DNA from: Prorocentrum cordatum
Taxonomy: Eukaryota; Sar; Dinophyceae; Prorocentrales; Prorocentraceae
Reading direction: 5' to 3'
NCBI GenBank assembly: GCA_963575745.1
Contig: CAUYUJ010009824.1
Span: 167,975-231,974, forward strand
Length of the DNA stretch: 64,000 bases
How positions within the stretch are numbered: position 1 is the first letter of the stretch; every line of letters begins with the position of its first letter. The notes under the pieces were generated by a model, which was not told the origin of the DNA, did no database searches, and saw nothing but the letters and a program-made list of their open reading frames with translations. Position numbers and translations under genes: made by a program. Shown in pieces: positions 43,159 to 53,529 of this stretch.

Positions 43159-43298
43159 AGAAACACACAGACACAATTAATCGTCGATCCCCAGGAAAAT
43201 ATGGGAAAATATGGGAAGTGGTGGGGAAGACAAAAACCCAGAAAATATGGGAAAATATGGGGGATATTTTTATGTGTGTGTATTTATTTGTGTGTTTG
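43159..43298. mobile_element. ~140-bp inverted-repeat element (AACACACA family), copy 2
   Basis: Nearly identical to 17963-18102, from AAACACACAGACACAATTAA to TATTTATTTGTGTGTTT. Internal GGAAAATATGGGAAAATATG is mirrored. Confidence 0.8.
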
Positions 43299-43379
43299 TG
43301 GGCCTCTTCATATGGTGCAAAAAGACAGACCGCTGAGAAAAAGAGAAGAGGTGTGCGAGCCACCGCCTCCCCCTACCCC

Positions 43380-43785
43380 ATCAGTGTGCAGGCAGTTTGC
43401 GACCAGTCACGTCCTCGATGATTCTGGCAAGCGTTGTGCACACTGTTGTAGCTCTTCTTCCCAGGCTGCCCAAGCCCAGTGGATTTCCACCCAGTGTGTT
43501 AGACCCGCTCCTGTCGATGGTAGGTTCTCTGCGTTGCCGTCGGGGGTTAAATTGCGTGGGGGGGGGGCTTGGTACACAGTAGCCACACAATGCTTCTGCA
43601 CCAGTCCATGGGACTGGTTTTGCTCACAGCGTGGGCATTATGCCAGTTGTGTCCTCAGGAGCCTGGGTCAGGAATGTCCCAGGCGAACGAATGCGAATCG
43701 AGCTGATTATTTGAATTGGATCGAACCCGATCGATGGCCGAAGGCTTTAAGCAAGGCCGAGATGCTCGCTCGTAAGCGTTCGTAG
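43380..43785 (+). pseudogene. Possible LINE ORF2 tail (Cys-rich)
   Basis: The frame reads SHVLDDSGKRCAHC, then TQC some 20 residues on, then a second Cys cluster (TQCFCTSPWDWFCSQRGHYA) and a basic end stopping at 43785. The spacing SH-C-x2-C-(n)-C resembles the zinc-finger tail found at the end of many LINE ORF2 proteins. It is isolated, with no reverse transcriptase upstream, and begins just after a MITE, so it is at best a fragment. Confidence 0.3.
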
Positions 43786-44427
43786 TACGTTTCGACTCGC
43801 ATCGCGACTGGTTCTCACTCACTCATTATCCCCCTGCCATCGTTTCCCACCTTCCCGCCTCACCTTCCCTACTCTCCCATTCCCTCTCCTTCCCCTTTTC
43901 CCTCCCTCCCACACTTCCCTCCATCTCCCATCCCTCTATCCCTTCCTCAACCCTTCTATCCTTCCTTCCGCCCCATTCCCCCCTTTCCCCCCTCTCTTCT
44001 GTGGCTAGCTGCAGGGTCACGATGCTCAAAGCGTCGGTGCTGATACAAGCCTCCAAAAGGCGCCCCTTCAGACGGCCTCAAGACCCAACGCCAGGACCCG
44101 ACGATCCCCGAAGACCCCCATGGACGGATCTGAGGCGTCCTAAAAGCATTGGGCCTCCAAGATGTGCTAAGTAGCGATTGCAGAGGGTTGCAAGAGGGTC
44201 CCAAGACCGCCCGTGACGGTCGCGAGATGATTGCCCGAGGAGCTTAAGACGGCCAAAGGGTGGCCCAAGACGGCCCAGGACGGTCCAAGCGCGTCCGGAG
44301 GTGTCCGAGCAAGGTGCCGCGACGACCGAGGGAAGCCGGAGAGGCTCAAGGTGGCCCCAAGAAGCTGCAGGGCAGGCCCCGGAGGACGCCACGGCGGCTA
44401 GCACCTGATGGCCCAATTGCCTGCGAC
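43786..44427. repeat. TCCC tract then CCCAAGAGG-type repeat
   Basis: Pyrimidine-rich TTCCC(T/A) repeats to about 44000, then degenerate modules such as CCCAAGACGGCCCAGGACGG to 44400. No gene. Confidence 0.6.
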
Positions 44428-44429
44428 TG

Positions 44430-44620
44430 ACTAGAACCTGAGCGCGCGCGAAGCGTGCGCGTAGTTCTAGTGTGTGTGCATATACATATATACACATGTA
44501 TGATGCTCCATAAGGACTGCACACAACGTGCACCACACATATTGTACAACGCAGTTTGCACACCATCGATTGCACAACATGTATTGCACCACACAGGCTG
44601 CTTCACACATGATAGTGGCC
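44430..44620. repeat. CTAGAACCTGAGCGCG hairpin plus TGCACA-type repeats, copy 3
   Basis: CTAGAACCTGA, GCGCGCGCGAAGCGTGCGC, GTAGTTCTAG closing the hairpin, GTGTGTGCATATACATA, then TGCACAACAT and TGCACCACAC repeats. Confidence 0.8.
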
Positions 44621-44639
44621 TCCAGCCGTTGTCGCCGAT

Positions 44640-45150
44640 CCAGGGCGCTCAAGATGGTGCTCGGGTTTGCTTGGAAGCCTATGGGGCCGTCTTGGGGCTC
44701 TCTTGGGACCGTCGTGGGAGGAGGCCTCCTAAGGGGGATTTTGAGCCTCTTGGAGGCTTATTGGAAGCTTTTTTGGATGTCTTAGGGCGTTCCTGGCCCG
44801 TCGGACGCCGTCGGAAGCCCTCTTGGGCGCCTCGCTGTGCCGTCTGGGAGCACTCTTGGGACGCTTCTGGGTCATCTTGGAGGCTATTTTGACCATCTTG
44901 GGGTCCTATGGGGCCGTCTGGGGACCCTGTTGGGGCCGTGTTATGATTTTCTTGGGCCGTCATAGATCCATCTTGGAGACCTCTGTGGCGATCTTGGCGG
45001 CCTCCTGGGCCGTCGAAATTCCGAAACGAATGATGCGCCCAGGTTCTTCAGAGCATTCAGGCAGCCAATCTTCCTGTCCTCTCCGGGCCTTCTCTGGGGG
45101 GCATCCTGGGCCATCCTGGGTGCATCTCGAGCAGTCTGTCTTGGCTCCTG
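44640..45150. repeat. CCTCTTGGG-type degenerate repeat, opposite orientation
   Basis: Modules such as TCTTGGGACCGTC and TCTTGGAGGCTT are the reverse complement of those at 43990-44400, with the hairpin at 44430 between the two. Confidence 0.6.
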
Positions 45151-45200
45151 GGGCGGGAAGCTGGTGCATTTTTACGTGTCCCAGCCCCGCCCAGAAATCG

Positions 45201-45378
45201 ACCACACGTAAGAGTGACCTTTCGCCGGAGTGACCTTTGGTGCGGGCCCGTTGGGGTCTCCCGATCGCCGAACTCGACCCGACAGTAGCGTCATGCGCGC
45301 CCGTGTTTGGTCCCCCCGCGGCGCCCAAAAGCCGCGCTCAAAAGGTCACTCTTACCCAGGATCACTCTTGCGTGTAGC
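45201..45378. mobile_element. ~178-bp inverted-repeat element (ACACGTAAGAGTGACC ends)
   Basis: ACACGTAAGAGTGACCTTTC then GCCGGAGTGACCTTTGG is mirrored by CAAAAGGTCACTCTTACCC and GATCACTCTTGCGTGT. Each arm holds two AGAGTGACC-like units. No target duplication is clear. Confidence 0.7.
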
Positions 45379-45544
45379 CGACGAGAGCGGAGCACAGGCG
45401 CCCCACCCTCCTCCCCCTTTTTCCCGGCAGGGAGCCCCCCCGCCCCCCTTTCCCGCAAGGTTTGAGGCTCCGGCCGCAGACTGCAGGCTGCAGCTCGGGC
45501 TTTTTGGACGCACGCGCCAGATCGATGGATGTTGCCCCAAGTAG

Positions 45545-45960
45545 ATTGCAACACATAGAGTGCACAACATATTGCACACCATAAACACACACACGCACGC
45601 ATACATAATATATATATATATATATGTGTATATATACATGCATATAAATGTACACATTGCACAGCATAGACTGCACCGCTCAGATCGCACGACATGTATT
45701 GCCCCACATAGGGAGTACAACATATGATGCCCCTCCCAGGTCGATTCACCTTTCTATGTACACATTGGTAGACTGCACCCAGATCGCACCACATGTACTG
45801 GCCCACATAGGAAGTACACCATAGTTTGCATCTCCCGGATCTACTCACTGCTACTGTAAGAATAGGTGGCACTACATGAATTCCACAATACATGCATATA
45901 TATATCTATATATATATATATTGCACAACGTAGGTTGCACCGAAGGATCTCTTCACATAT
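45545..45960. repeat. TGCACAACAT / CACATAG repeat cluster
   Basis: Recurring TTGCACAACAT, GCACCACATGTA and CCCACATAGG(G/A)AGTACA modules, plus a TA tract at 45607-45625. Related to 44510-44615. Confidence 0.6.
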
Positions 45961-45974
45961 ATTGACATGTGTCG

Positions 45975-46135
45975 TGGGAGAGAGAGAGAGAGAGAGAGAG
46001 ACATGTAGACACAACGAGAAAGAGACAGAAAGAGAGAGAGAGGGAGCGAGAACGAGAGAGAGAGACATAATAGAGAGAAAGAGAGAGAGAGAAGGAAAGA
46101 GTGATAAAGAGAGAGTGAGAGAGGGAGAGAGATGG
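45975..46135. repeat. GA microsatellite
   Basis: Interrupted (GA)n. Confidence 0.9.
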
Positions 46136-46286
46136 TCAGGCATGATGTTTCTCAACTTCCCGCGGCAAGTCCCGCCACCGTGCCAGCGCAGCGTCGAGGT
46201 TGTCATACTATTTAGGGGCCTTTCATTATCTGGGCCTCTTTGACTTCCTCGGGCCGTCTTGGGCGTCGGGCGCGAGGACTCTACCA

Positions 46287-46435
46287 TTATGTTGGTCCTG
46301 TCCCTCTACAGGGGGAATCTTCAAAAATAATCAAACAATAGTCTGGAATGATTTCTTGAGAATGTTTGGTGTATCTTTCGGGTATTTTCCATGGTTCGTC
46401 CAAAATGCCCCTGTAGGGGGACGTGCCCGACCTAC
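46287..46435. mobile_element. MITE family TTAAGTCGGGC, copy 6
   Basis: TTATGTTGGTCCTGTCCCTC at the left; CCCCTGTAGGGGGACGTGCC then CGACCTAC at the right. The flanks CTCTACCA (46279-46286) and CTCGACCA (46436-46443) match 7 of 8. Confidence 0.85.
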
Positions 46436-46566
46436 CTCGACCACGGCCTCCCAGAGAGAAGCTGCAGAACCGCCCAGCCGTGCTGGAGCAACGGGGTCTG
46501 CCCGGTGCAGCTCGTCCCCGCCCCGGACGACCCCTGAAGGAGAGACATAGGTGCGAGGTTCATCGC

Positions 46567-46724
46567 AAGGGCGCCCTCGAGGTCGCGAAGTTATTCGCGC
46601 TTCGCAGTTCGGCTCCGATTCTTCCTCGTCCTCCTCTTCTCTCCTGGGAGGCGGCGCGAGAGCGCGAAGTTATTCGTACTTCGCGTTTCGCGCAGCGCGA
46701 CACGCGAAGTTGGGAGCCCTTGGA
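46567..46724. repeat. Dispersed GGGCGCCCTCGAG family, copy 4
   Basis: CAAGGGCGCCCTCGAGGTCG, AAGTTATTCGCGCTTCGCAG, pyrimidine core, CTGGGAGGCGGCGCGAGAGC, AAGTTGGGAGCCCTTGG. The ends CAAGGGC and GCCCTTGG are inverted. Confidence 0.75.
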
Positions 46725-46824
46725 TCGCTTGTCTCATGAGGTATTCTACGTACGATTCGCCAGCTGAAAGAAGTGCAGTGAGCAGGGCCTCCATTGTGCC
46801 TTTGGGTTCCCAGGATGCGGAGCC

Positions 46825-46990
46825 CCTGCTTTCTTTCCTCCTCTTCCTCCTCCTCGCCTTTGACCCCCCCCCCCGTGCCTGACCGCATTCCCGCCGGGCC
46901 CCGTTCGGCCACCCGCTCGCTACCAGCACCCAGCTCTGGTTTTGTGTCCCCCCCCTCCGCGTCCATCTTTCTCCTCCTCCTCCACCTTCT
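46825..46990. repeat. Dispersed pyrimidine-rich repeat, copy 1
   Basis: CCTCCTCCTCGCC, C-run, CGTGCCTGACCGCATTCC, CACCCGCT, CCCCCCCTCCGCGTCC matches 52735-52880 in order. Confidence 0.55.
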
Positions 46991-47744
46991 CCTAAGCCCT
47001 GGCCCGCAGATGGGGGCACATCCCGACAACGAATGACCTCTTGCTTAGTCCCCACACACACATCCGTTGGGCTGCAAACTGACACACACACAATTCCAAT
47101 GTCTCTCTCTTGATGCTTCTCGCGTCTTGGATGCAGATATTAATTCGGTCGTTGCTGGCCATCAGCAGCGACGTGAGTCGACGGCTTCTCGAAGCGTCAG
47201 TACTGCAGTATCGCCCACTATCAGCAAGTTCGTGCGATCGACTTCAAGATATCGAACAGACTTCCAACGGATTCGACTTTGTATGCCTCGCAGGGGCGGG
47301 ATCTCGAAGACACGGGCAGGAGGAGATCGTCTGGAGGCGAGCAGGCGAGAGATGAGCAATGGAGGCGGGCTGGTCGCGCGCCCCATGCGGCAACAAGAGC
47401 TCGGGGTGCACCACCGTGCTGGGGCCGCGCGTCCGTCGCGGCACAGTGACTCCACACATGGGCCGCCCCTCCTTACATAGCTGGGCGAGGAGTTGCGCTC
47501 GGGGCGCGTTGCGGCCAGCATGACATAGGAGTGGCAACCGTCTATTTCCCACCTCTGCCGCCGAGAGCGCCCGACTGCCCCAGCGATGTGCGCACGTGTG
47601 GCCACATTGGGAATTCTTGACGCTTCGCGTATCCCCACCAGCCCATCCAAAAACGATACCCAGGCGAATTTCGGTGATCAGGGAAGTGAGGGAGCATACA
47701 GAGTAGCAAAGGGCTGGGGGACCCGTCTTACCCAAGAGGGCGAG
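46991..47744. other. No gene recognised
   Basis: Open frames on both strands without recognised motifs. Confidence 0.35.
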
Positions 47745-47860
47745 CATGGAGGAGGAGCCGGAGGAGGATGAGGAGGAGGAGGAGGGGGGGAGGAGGAGGA
47801 GGAGGAGGAGGAGGAGGAGGAGGAGGAGGAGGAGGAGGAGGAGGAGGAGGAGGAGAAAGA
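47745..47860. repeat. GGA microsatellite
   Basis: About 35 near-perfect GGA triplets. Confidence 0.95.
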
Positions 47861-47904
47861 TGAAAAGGAACAATAACAATGACGTGCACAAGAGCCGCCT
47901 AGGA

Positions 47905-48115
47905 TGTCCCTTGGAAGTTGTTTTGGAGTCCTCTTGGAGCGCCTGGGGGATTCTTGGATGCCTCGGGGATCCTCTTGAGGCCTCTTGGGGGTCTAGGGAG
48001 CCTCTTCAGGGCCTCTTGGGGACCTCTTGGGTCCTCGTGGGCGCCTCTTGAGGCCCTCTTGGGGCGCTCTTGGGAGCCTTGGGAGCGCTCTTGGGGCCAT
48101 CTTGGAGGTGATCGA
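47905..48115. repeat. CCTCTTGGG-type degenerate repeat
   Basis: Modules such as CTCTTGAGGCCTCTTGGGGG and GCGCTCTTGGGAGCC in the same orientation as 44640-45150. Confidence 0.7.
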
Positions 48116-48536
48116 TCAAAGGAAGGGGTTCCCTCAATTAGCCTCCCCCCTCGGGACCCTCCAAAATCGGCCAAAACCTTAGTTAAACCGATGATTTTGG
48201 CTTCCTCGCCGAGGCCGTTTTGGACGCTCCAACTGCCAGCGGAACCCCCCGTCCAGGTCCAGGGGAGGGGGTTAGGGGGAGGGGTAAACCCCTCCCCGAA
48301 GGGGAAGAAGGAGGGGTGGAAGAGGAAATGACCGGAACCACCTACGCCCAGAGGGCTGGTGGGATTGGATCAGATTCCTTACCACATCTTGCTGTTACCC
48401 GGTGTTGTCCTTCTCTAGCGATGGATTCACATTCTGGATTCGGGATGCAGCGGTTGCGAGGGAGTGAACATTGGACGGCAGTGAAAGATGATCGCCCAGG
48501 TTCCCCCCCCCCGTCAGACAACTATTTGCTGCGGGC
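48116..48536. other. No gene recognised
   Basis: Spacer before the LINE fragment. The endonuclease N-terminal part could not be traced here. Confidence 0.35.
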
Positions 48537-49331
48537 GTGATGCTCCAGACAATCCAAACTTTAGACCTGGTCTGGTGCCCATCAATCAATCTACACATTG
48601 GGACGGGCCCTACGTATGTCAGCTCTTCGGGGACCCCTTCAAGGCTGGACTATGTGTTCGTTTCCTGTTTTGCGCTACCACAGGTCATGTCTGCAGGTCC
48701 GATTCGCCAACTGGTTAGGAACCTACAACTCATGCGACATCGTGAGCATAGGGACCACCGCCCTCAGCATGTAAGTTTTTGCTACGGTATCGCTGCTGCC
48801 ACAGGCCTTGAGGATATTGGCATACAAGAAGACGTTCGAGTGGGATTCGTTCCCAGACGCGTTTGTGGGAGTCAAAAAACTCATGGACAGCCTTCGAATC
48901 GGCACGATTAGGACCGATTTCACGATTGCCCTTGAGGCCAGGATGGCGCAGGAGCAGGAGCAGTGGCAGCAGTATCGACGGGAGGCGCAGACACCCAATG
49001 CGGAGTGTTTTTTTGTCATTCGAGTGCTCACCGAGGCAGCTGCGAAGTTTCTTTGCAGGATCCGTGCGGCCCGCGCCAGGTTGTTCTGGGCGTGCCATGG
49101 CCATTCTTGAGAAGCCATGCGCGCGCCGACAGATTCGCTTGGAACTTGCTGATGGAATCTTACCTGCCGAAGCTGTCCATTTTCATGTCAGAGGACATTC
49201 GTGCGCGGTCAAAGCATCTTCGCGCGCCCCAGCGCCAGTGCCTCAAGCAGTGGAGATCTGACATTACTGACGAGCTGCGCGCTGCAATGAAGCCAGGCAG
49301 ACTGGCTGAGGTGCCCAGGTTATCTCGGTAG
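48537..49331 (+). pseudogene. Decayed LINE endonuclease fragment
   Basis: The first frame holds TGPTYVSSSGTPSRLDYVFV, the typical end of an APE-type (EEP-fold) LINE endonuclease, then HREHRDHRPQHV, which resembles the catalytic DHRP of that fold. A +1 shift near 48790 leads to a Glu/Arg/Gln-rich frame (DAFVGVKKLMDSLRIG, ARMAQEQEQWQQYRREAQ) to about 49050. A further shift leads to LPKLSIFMSEDIRARSKHL to 49331. This matches the usual path of a LINE ORF2 from endonuclease into the helical linker, broken by at least two frameshifts. No reverse transcriptase motif was found just downstream. Confidence 0.5.
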
Positions 49332-49341
49332 CTCTCGGCGC

Positions 49342-50088
49342 GTGGGGCAGGGCCCAAGAAACGGACTTCTACGCCCCCCGCCAGCCGTGCCCACGGGCCA
49401 GGAGTTGCAGGGAAAGCGCCCCCTCCCCTCGTCGAAGGGAGGAATGCAAGCTGAGGTTACCGACTTTGTACAATATGCCTACGATTACCTTTGCCATCCC
49501 ATGGAGGCGCTGGGGGCACATATACTTCTTGGGGCAATGCACGGGGGGGGGGGAGTGGAATGCGCAAGGAACAAACTCAAACATATCTGCAAGTACATGA
49601 GGAAAGCAGGGAGACAGAGAGCCGTTCCTGCTTGGTTGGTTCCGATGGAAGTGTTTTGGATGATCTGCTACCCCTGCATAAGAACGTCAGAACGGTTCCG
49701 AGGAGTAGGACATGAGGCTCCGAACATCGAGCTAAAGGCCCCCCGAGGTCTCTGCTGTCTCTCACGCGCAGAATTCGACGAGCCAGACAGGCAGGCCCCA
49801 ATCGCGTGGCATCTCTCTCAGTCAGCAGCGCTCTCATGGAAGCGCGCGGCGTATGTGATCTGCTCATTTGGCCGAGCTTATATTGCGACGTGCGTCGACC
49901 CCGCCCAGCGGGATGACGAACCCCTTTTCATCGCATGGGCGCATTGCCAGACGTCGCAGAAGGGCTCCTCTTCTAGCCCAGCATTCGGCTGGGGACTTCA
50001 TCGGCTAGGACTTGAATTCGTCAATGGTAAATGGGGATATCGCGGATGCATTTGGGCCTGGTCTCTGGGAGGCGTTAGAGAAAGCTAA
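49342..50088 (+). CDS. Unrecognised open frame, 248 codons
   Basis: A single frame with balanced composition (for example VTDFVQYAYDYLCHPMEALG and SWKRAAYVICSFGRAYIATC). It follows the decayed LINE fragment by a few bases, so it may be older retroelement sequence, but no reverse transcriptase, protease or zinc motif is visible. No clear splice sites were found. Function not recognised. Confidence 0.25.
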   Translation: MGQGPRNGLLRPPPAVPTGQELQGKRPLPSSKGGMQAEVTDFVQYAYDYLCHPMEALGAHILLGAMHGGGGVECARNKLKHICKYMRKAGRQRAVPAWLVPMEVFWMICYPCIRTSERFRGVGHEAPNIELKAPRGLCCLSRAEFDEPDRQAPIAWHLSQSAALSWKRAAYVICSFGRAYIATCVDPAQRDDEPLFIAWAHCQTSQKGSSSSPAFGWGLHRLGLEFVNGKWGYRGCIWAWSLGGVRES

Positions 50089-50149
50089 TCAGGAGATCAT
50101 GAGGGGGAGAGGGCTTGTGACGGGGAGCAGGGGTTCACGTTTTCAGCCG

Positions 50150-52360
50150 TTTGTTTTCGAGGAGTTGATGGGCGTCGGCTTGCAAAACCATGGGTTGGAG
50201 CACTGCGAGGGGGCCCTTGGGTCGTCAAGGCTTGTGTTCGGGACGTCGGGGGCTGCTTTGAAGAGGCGCGGGCTGAGTGCGCTGCCGCGGGCGAACGCGC
50301 TGCGGCATGGTGCGCGGTAGAGCTGCGCCCGCAAGGCCAGGAGGTAATGGTGCTCGGTTTTTCCACGCGCAGCTACGTCGACGACGCGCCGCGCAAGTTA
50401 ATTGCTGATCCGGATGAAAATGGAGCAGTATCTTTTAGCAGGCCGTTGTTACTATACAATGAGATATCACCTCAGCGCTTGGTCATTTGACAGCCCGCGC
50501 CTCTCCCTGGGCACACAGATTTGTTCAAGACCATCAGACCCCTAGTAGGCTGGGGGTGGGGCGCTCTGACGAGACCGAGGAATGGGGCCGTCGTCCTCTC
50601 CGGCTGTTTGATGGCCCTGATCTCTCTGACTGGTTCGGTCGGCCCGACCTTCCGCATGTTCGCGCTGCCGCGTGGACTGCGAGAGCTCCCCCCCAGGGTC
50701 CCAGGCCAGGCCTGTCACTCCTGAGCATTAGCCTCTGCCAAATATCGAAGATGATGGTAGTTTCAGGCGTTGCATTTTTGGGTGCAATCGGCTATTTGGG
50801 AAATCGGCGAAAACCCACTAGTCATCTACGCCAGCGCCATGGGCTCCAGCATCTCTTGGGATTACTTGCGGCAGATGATCGATGTGTTGCGTGCGGTCAA
50901 ATATCCGAAGCCCAAAACCCAGCTTTCAAACATCCAGTGGATTCGTTCCGAACGGGTATATGCATCAAAGGACGATCCAACGCGTTCAGAGTGGCGGGAG
51001 GGGGGGGGGGGGGCGCGAGCGCATGCGCTATCTGTGGCGCATATGGGCTCGAGCGACGGCGTCTCCATCAACGCTATCGAGCGCATGTCATTCTTCATCC
51101 CATGGTCCACGATTGCGATGCGATGACCTACAAGGCATTCGATTCTCCTTCCCATGGCCAGGCCGACAAGGCAGATGGCGAACGCGACAGCGGCGGGGGG
51201 GCAGCATCCAGCGCGGCGGCAGAGCGGGAGCTCAAGCCCCCGACCTGGGCCCCCCCGAGCAAACCCGACGAGCACCGGGGGGGCGCGGCCAAGGAGAAGG
51301 ACACGCCGCCCAAGAAGGAGCTGACGATCGAGGACCTCAGAACGGAGACGCAGGAGACTATGCAACAACGTCCGATGGGCCCTCTGAAGGCGCGGGGCAA
51401 GGTCCTCGCCCGACTCTGCCCGGTCAGCAGCAGGGACATGGCTGAGCTCGTTGGCGCGTGCTACAGCTGTTTCATTCTGCCGGCAGAGCACGCGGCGGTG
51501 GTGATCATATTGGCAACAGGCAAGAAGTACATCGCGAGCTGTAAGGATGCGGGCAAGGGCCGCGGGCGCGGGCCGCCCTGGACGCATGCGTGGCTTGCGC
51601 TTCTCTAAGCTCTCCTCGAGCACGACCGGCCCCCAAGCCGTCGAAAATGCCAATGCAGGTCTATTGGGACGCGAATGTGTCGGGTGCGAAGTGTGGTCTC
51701 ATGCAGCTCCAGGGTCAGGTCAGGCACTGCCGACTCCACCCGACGTGCCACGACAAGAGGAAGCAGGAGAAGCCCAAGAAGCACAAGCTCCAGATCATGC
51801 TGAGCACAGCTGCAGACGCCCCAGATATATTACGATACAAATCCAGCGGGCACAGCGCATCAGGCAGTGCGCAAGGCTTTCCTACGCTGGGAGGCCACTT
51901 CAAGCCAGGGGGTCCACCCGAGGGCGGGCTCGAGCGGGGGGCGGAGCAACTCTTGGGCAAGATGGCCATGAGGAAAAAAAGAGGCAGAGGAGGTCAGCGA
52001 CGAAGACGACATGGAGGAGGGATGGTGGCCGGACTCACACGCGTGGCAGGACCCAGCAGGATGGCAGTCTGGGCCCGAGAAGTAGAGCTGATCCATGATA
52101 AACTGAGTGTGTTGCAGCAGCGCTCCTCTACCCCCATCCTGCAGTGTGCCTCCCCATCTGGACAAGTGTTCCAGGCTTGTTATACTCCTCCCCTCCCAGT
52201 GCAGATTTCGCTTCTTGACATGACAAAGCGAGCAGCTCAGATTCGCGCGTTGCCAATCCGTAACAAGCAGGTGCAGATCACAACCGCCGGGGGCAGAGCG
52301 CAGCACCGTCGCGTTTCTGTGGTTGAAAGCACGGATGTACATAACCAGGGCAACGATTGA
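50150..52360 (+). pseudogene. Decayed retroelement-like frames
   Basis: Pieces in changing frames look coding. About 50205-50490 ends in TRSYVDDAPRKLI. Near 51010, ACAICGAYGLERRRL resembles a Cys pair of a LINE tail. AELVGACYSCFILPAEHAAV lies near 51440. CGLMQLQGQVRHCRLHPTC near 51695 precedes a Lys-rich stretch. After an A7 run at 51975 another frame reads EEVSDEDDMEEGWWPDSHAW, ending at 52092. A further open stretch (PVQISLLDMTKRAAQIRALP) ends at 52360. The frame changes and acidic/Trp-rich block fit a broken ORF1/ORF2 patchwork. Identity is not certain. Confidence 0.3.
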
Positions 52361-52734
52361 CAAAGGTATTCACGTTGATGAGACCTTGGGGCAGATGTTC
52401 TGAGGAGTTGTTCGATGCTCAGTTCAGCTGTGTGCACATGTCGCGGGATGTCCACTCGTCACTTCCCATGCATTCTTTGCAGGACAATGGTGCTTCGGCA
52501 GGGGCGCCAGGTTTTCCCCAAACGAGGTCCCCGCTCGCGGCCAGCGGTGCCCCCCTGCAGAACGACCGACGCACGAAGCTTACATAGTAAACTACGGACG
52601 CAAATCCACGTGCATCAACCATGAGGCACCGTTGTCGCTTCTCTTTGCATTGCAATGGTCGGGGTGAATTGGGTCGAGCGCGCTCTTCTCCTATCATATA
52701 GTAGTTTATCTTGTCTTTTTATAGTATCTTCCTC
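52361..52734. other. No gene recognised
   Basis: Short frames only. Confidence 0.35.
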
Positions 52735-52880
52735 CTCCTCCTGCCTACTGCCTCTTGCGTCCTCGCCCTCGACCCCCCCCCGTCCCTGACCGCATTTCCT
52801 GCCGTGCCCCCTGCGCCCACCCGTTGCAAGCAGCCAGCCCCTCTCCTGCGCCCCCCCCTTCGCGTCCCTCCCCCGCCGCG
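52735..52880. repeat. Dispersed pyrimidine-rich repeat, copy 2
   Basis: CCTCCTCCTGCC, TCGCCCTCGACC, C-run, CGTCCCTGACCGCATTTCC, CACCCGTTGC, CCCCCCTTCGCGTCC; matches 46825-46990. Confidence 0.55.
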
Positions 52881-53299
52881 CGCGATATGAAGGGTCGTCG
52901 CCATGGTTAACGTGTCCTCGACCCCTCGCTGCCCCCATGACCAGGCTCTCGTCCCGAATCGCTTCTTGACGGCAACGTGGGTCGGCGGCGGAATTTGAGC
53001 CCTGCCGTCGATCAACGGCTCAGGGAACTCGATGGGCGGCGGGGGTAGGCTTCGGACTTCGTTGGGCGCGCGGCGATATCCGAAGCCGACTTCCGCGGCG
53101 CATCGATTGAGGAAAATCCGGTGTCGCCACATGATGGGGCCCGTGGATTGTTCCACGGGCTCGAAGACGACGAGATTCGTTTGGGGCGCTTGCTTCTGGC
53201 TACCCCCCCCCAATTCCCACGTTCCCTCTTCCTTGGCCGCCCGCCATCCGCCCCCCTCTTTCCCTCCCCCTCCTCCCCATGTGTTCCTCGTACCTTACC
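52881..53299. other. No gene recognised
   Basis: GC-rich spacer upstream of the LINE; it could hold the LINE 5' end, which I cannot define. Confidence 0.35.
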
Positions 53300-53524
53300 C
53301 TCCTCCTCCTCCTCGTCCTCCCCCCGCCTCCCTCCTCCATCCTCCTTTTCCTCTCCTCCGCCCTCTTTCCTCCTTCACATGTTCCTCGTCATTTTCCTCC
53401 TCCTCCTCCTCCTCCTCCTCCTCCTCTTCCTCCTCCTCGTCCCCCTCCTCCTCCTCCTCCTCCTCCTCCTCCTCCTCGTCTTCCTCCTCCTCCTCCTCCT
53501 CCTCCTCCTCCTCCTCCTCCTCCA
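53300..53524. repeat. CCT microsatellite at the 5' side of the LINE
   Basis: Interrupted CCT repeats run directly into the frame of the zinc-finger protein, giving it a Pro-rich lead if translated. Confidence 0.9.
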
Positions 53525-53529
53525 TGGTC

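Noticed and set aside
43159-43298. 8-bp duplication around the AACACACA element
   Set aside because: Flanks of both copies were compared and no convincing direct repeat was found.
50205-50490. YVDD in SYVDDAPRKL as a reverse transcriptase active site
   Set aside because: The surrounding residues do not fit motif C strands, and no motif A or B precedes it in frame.
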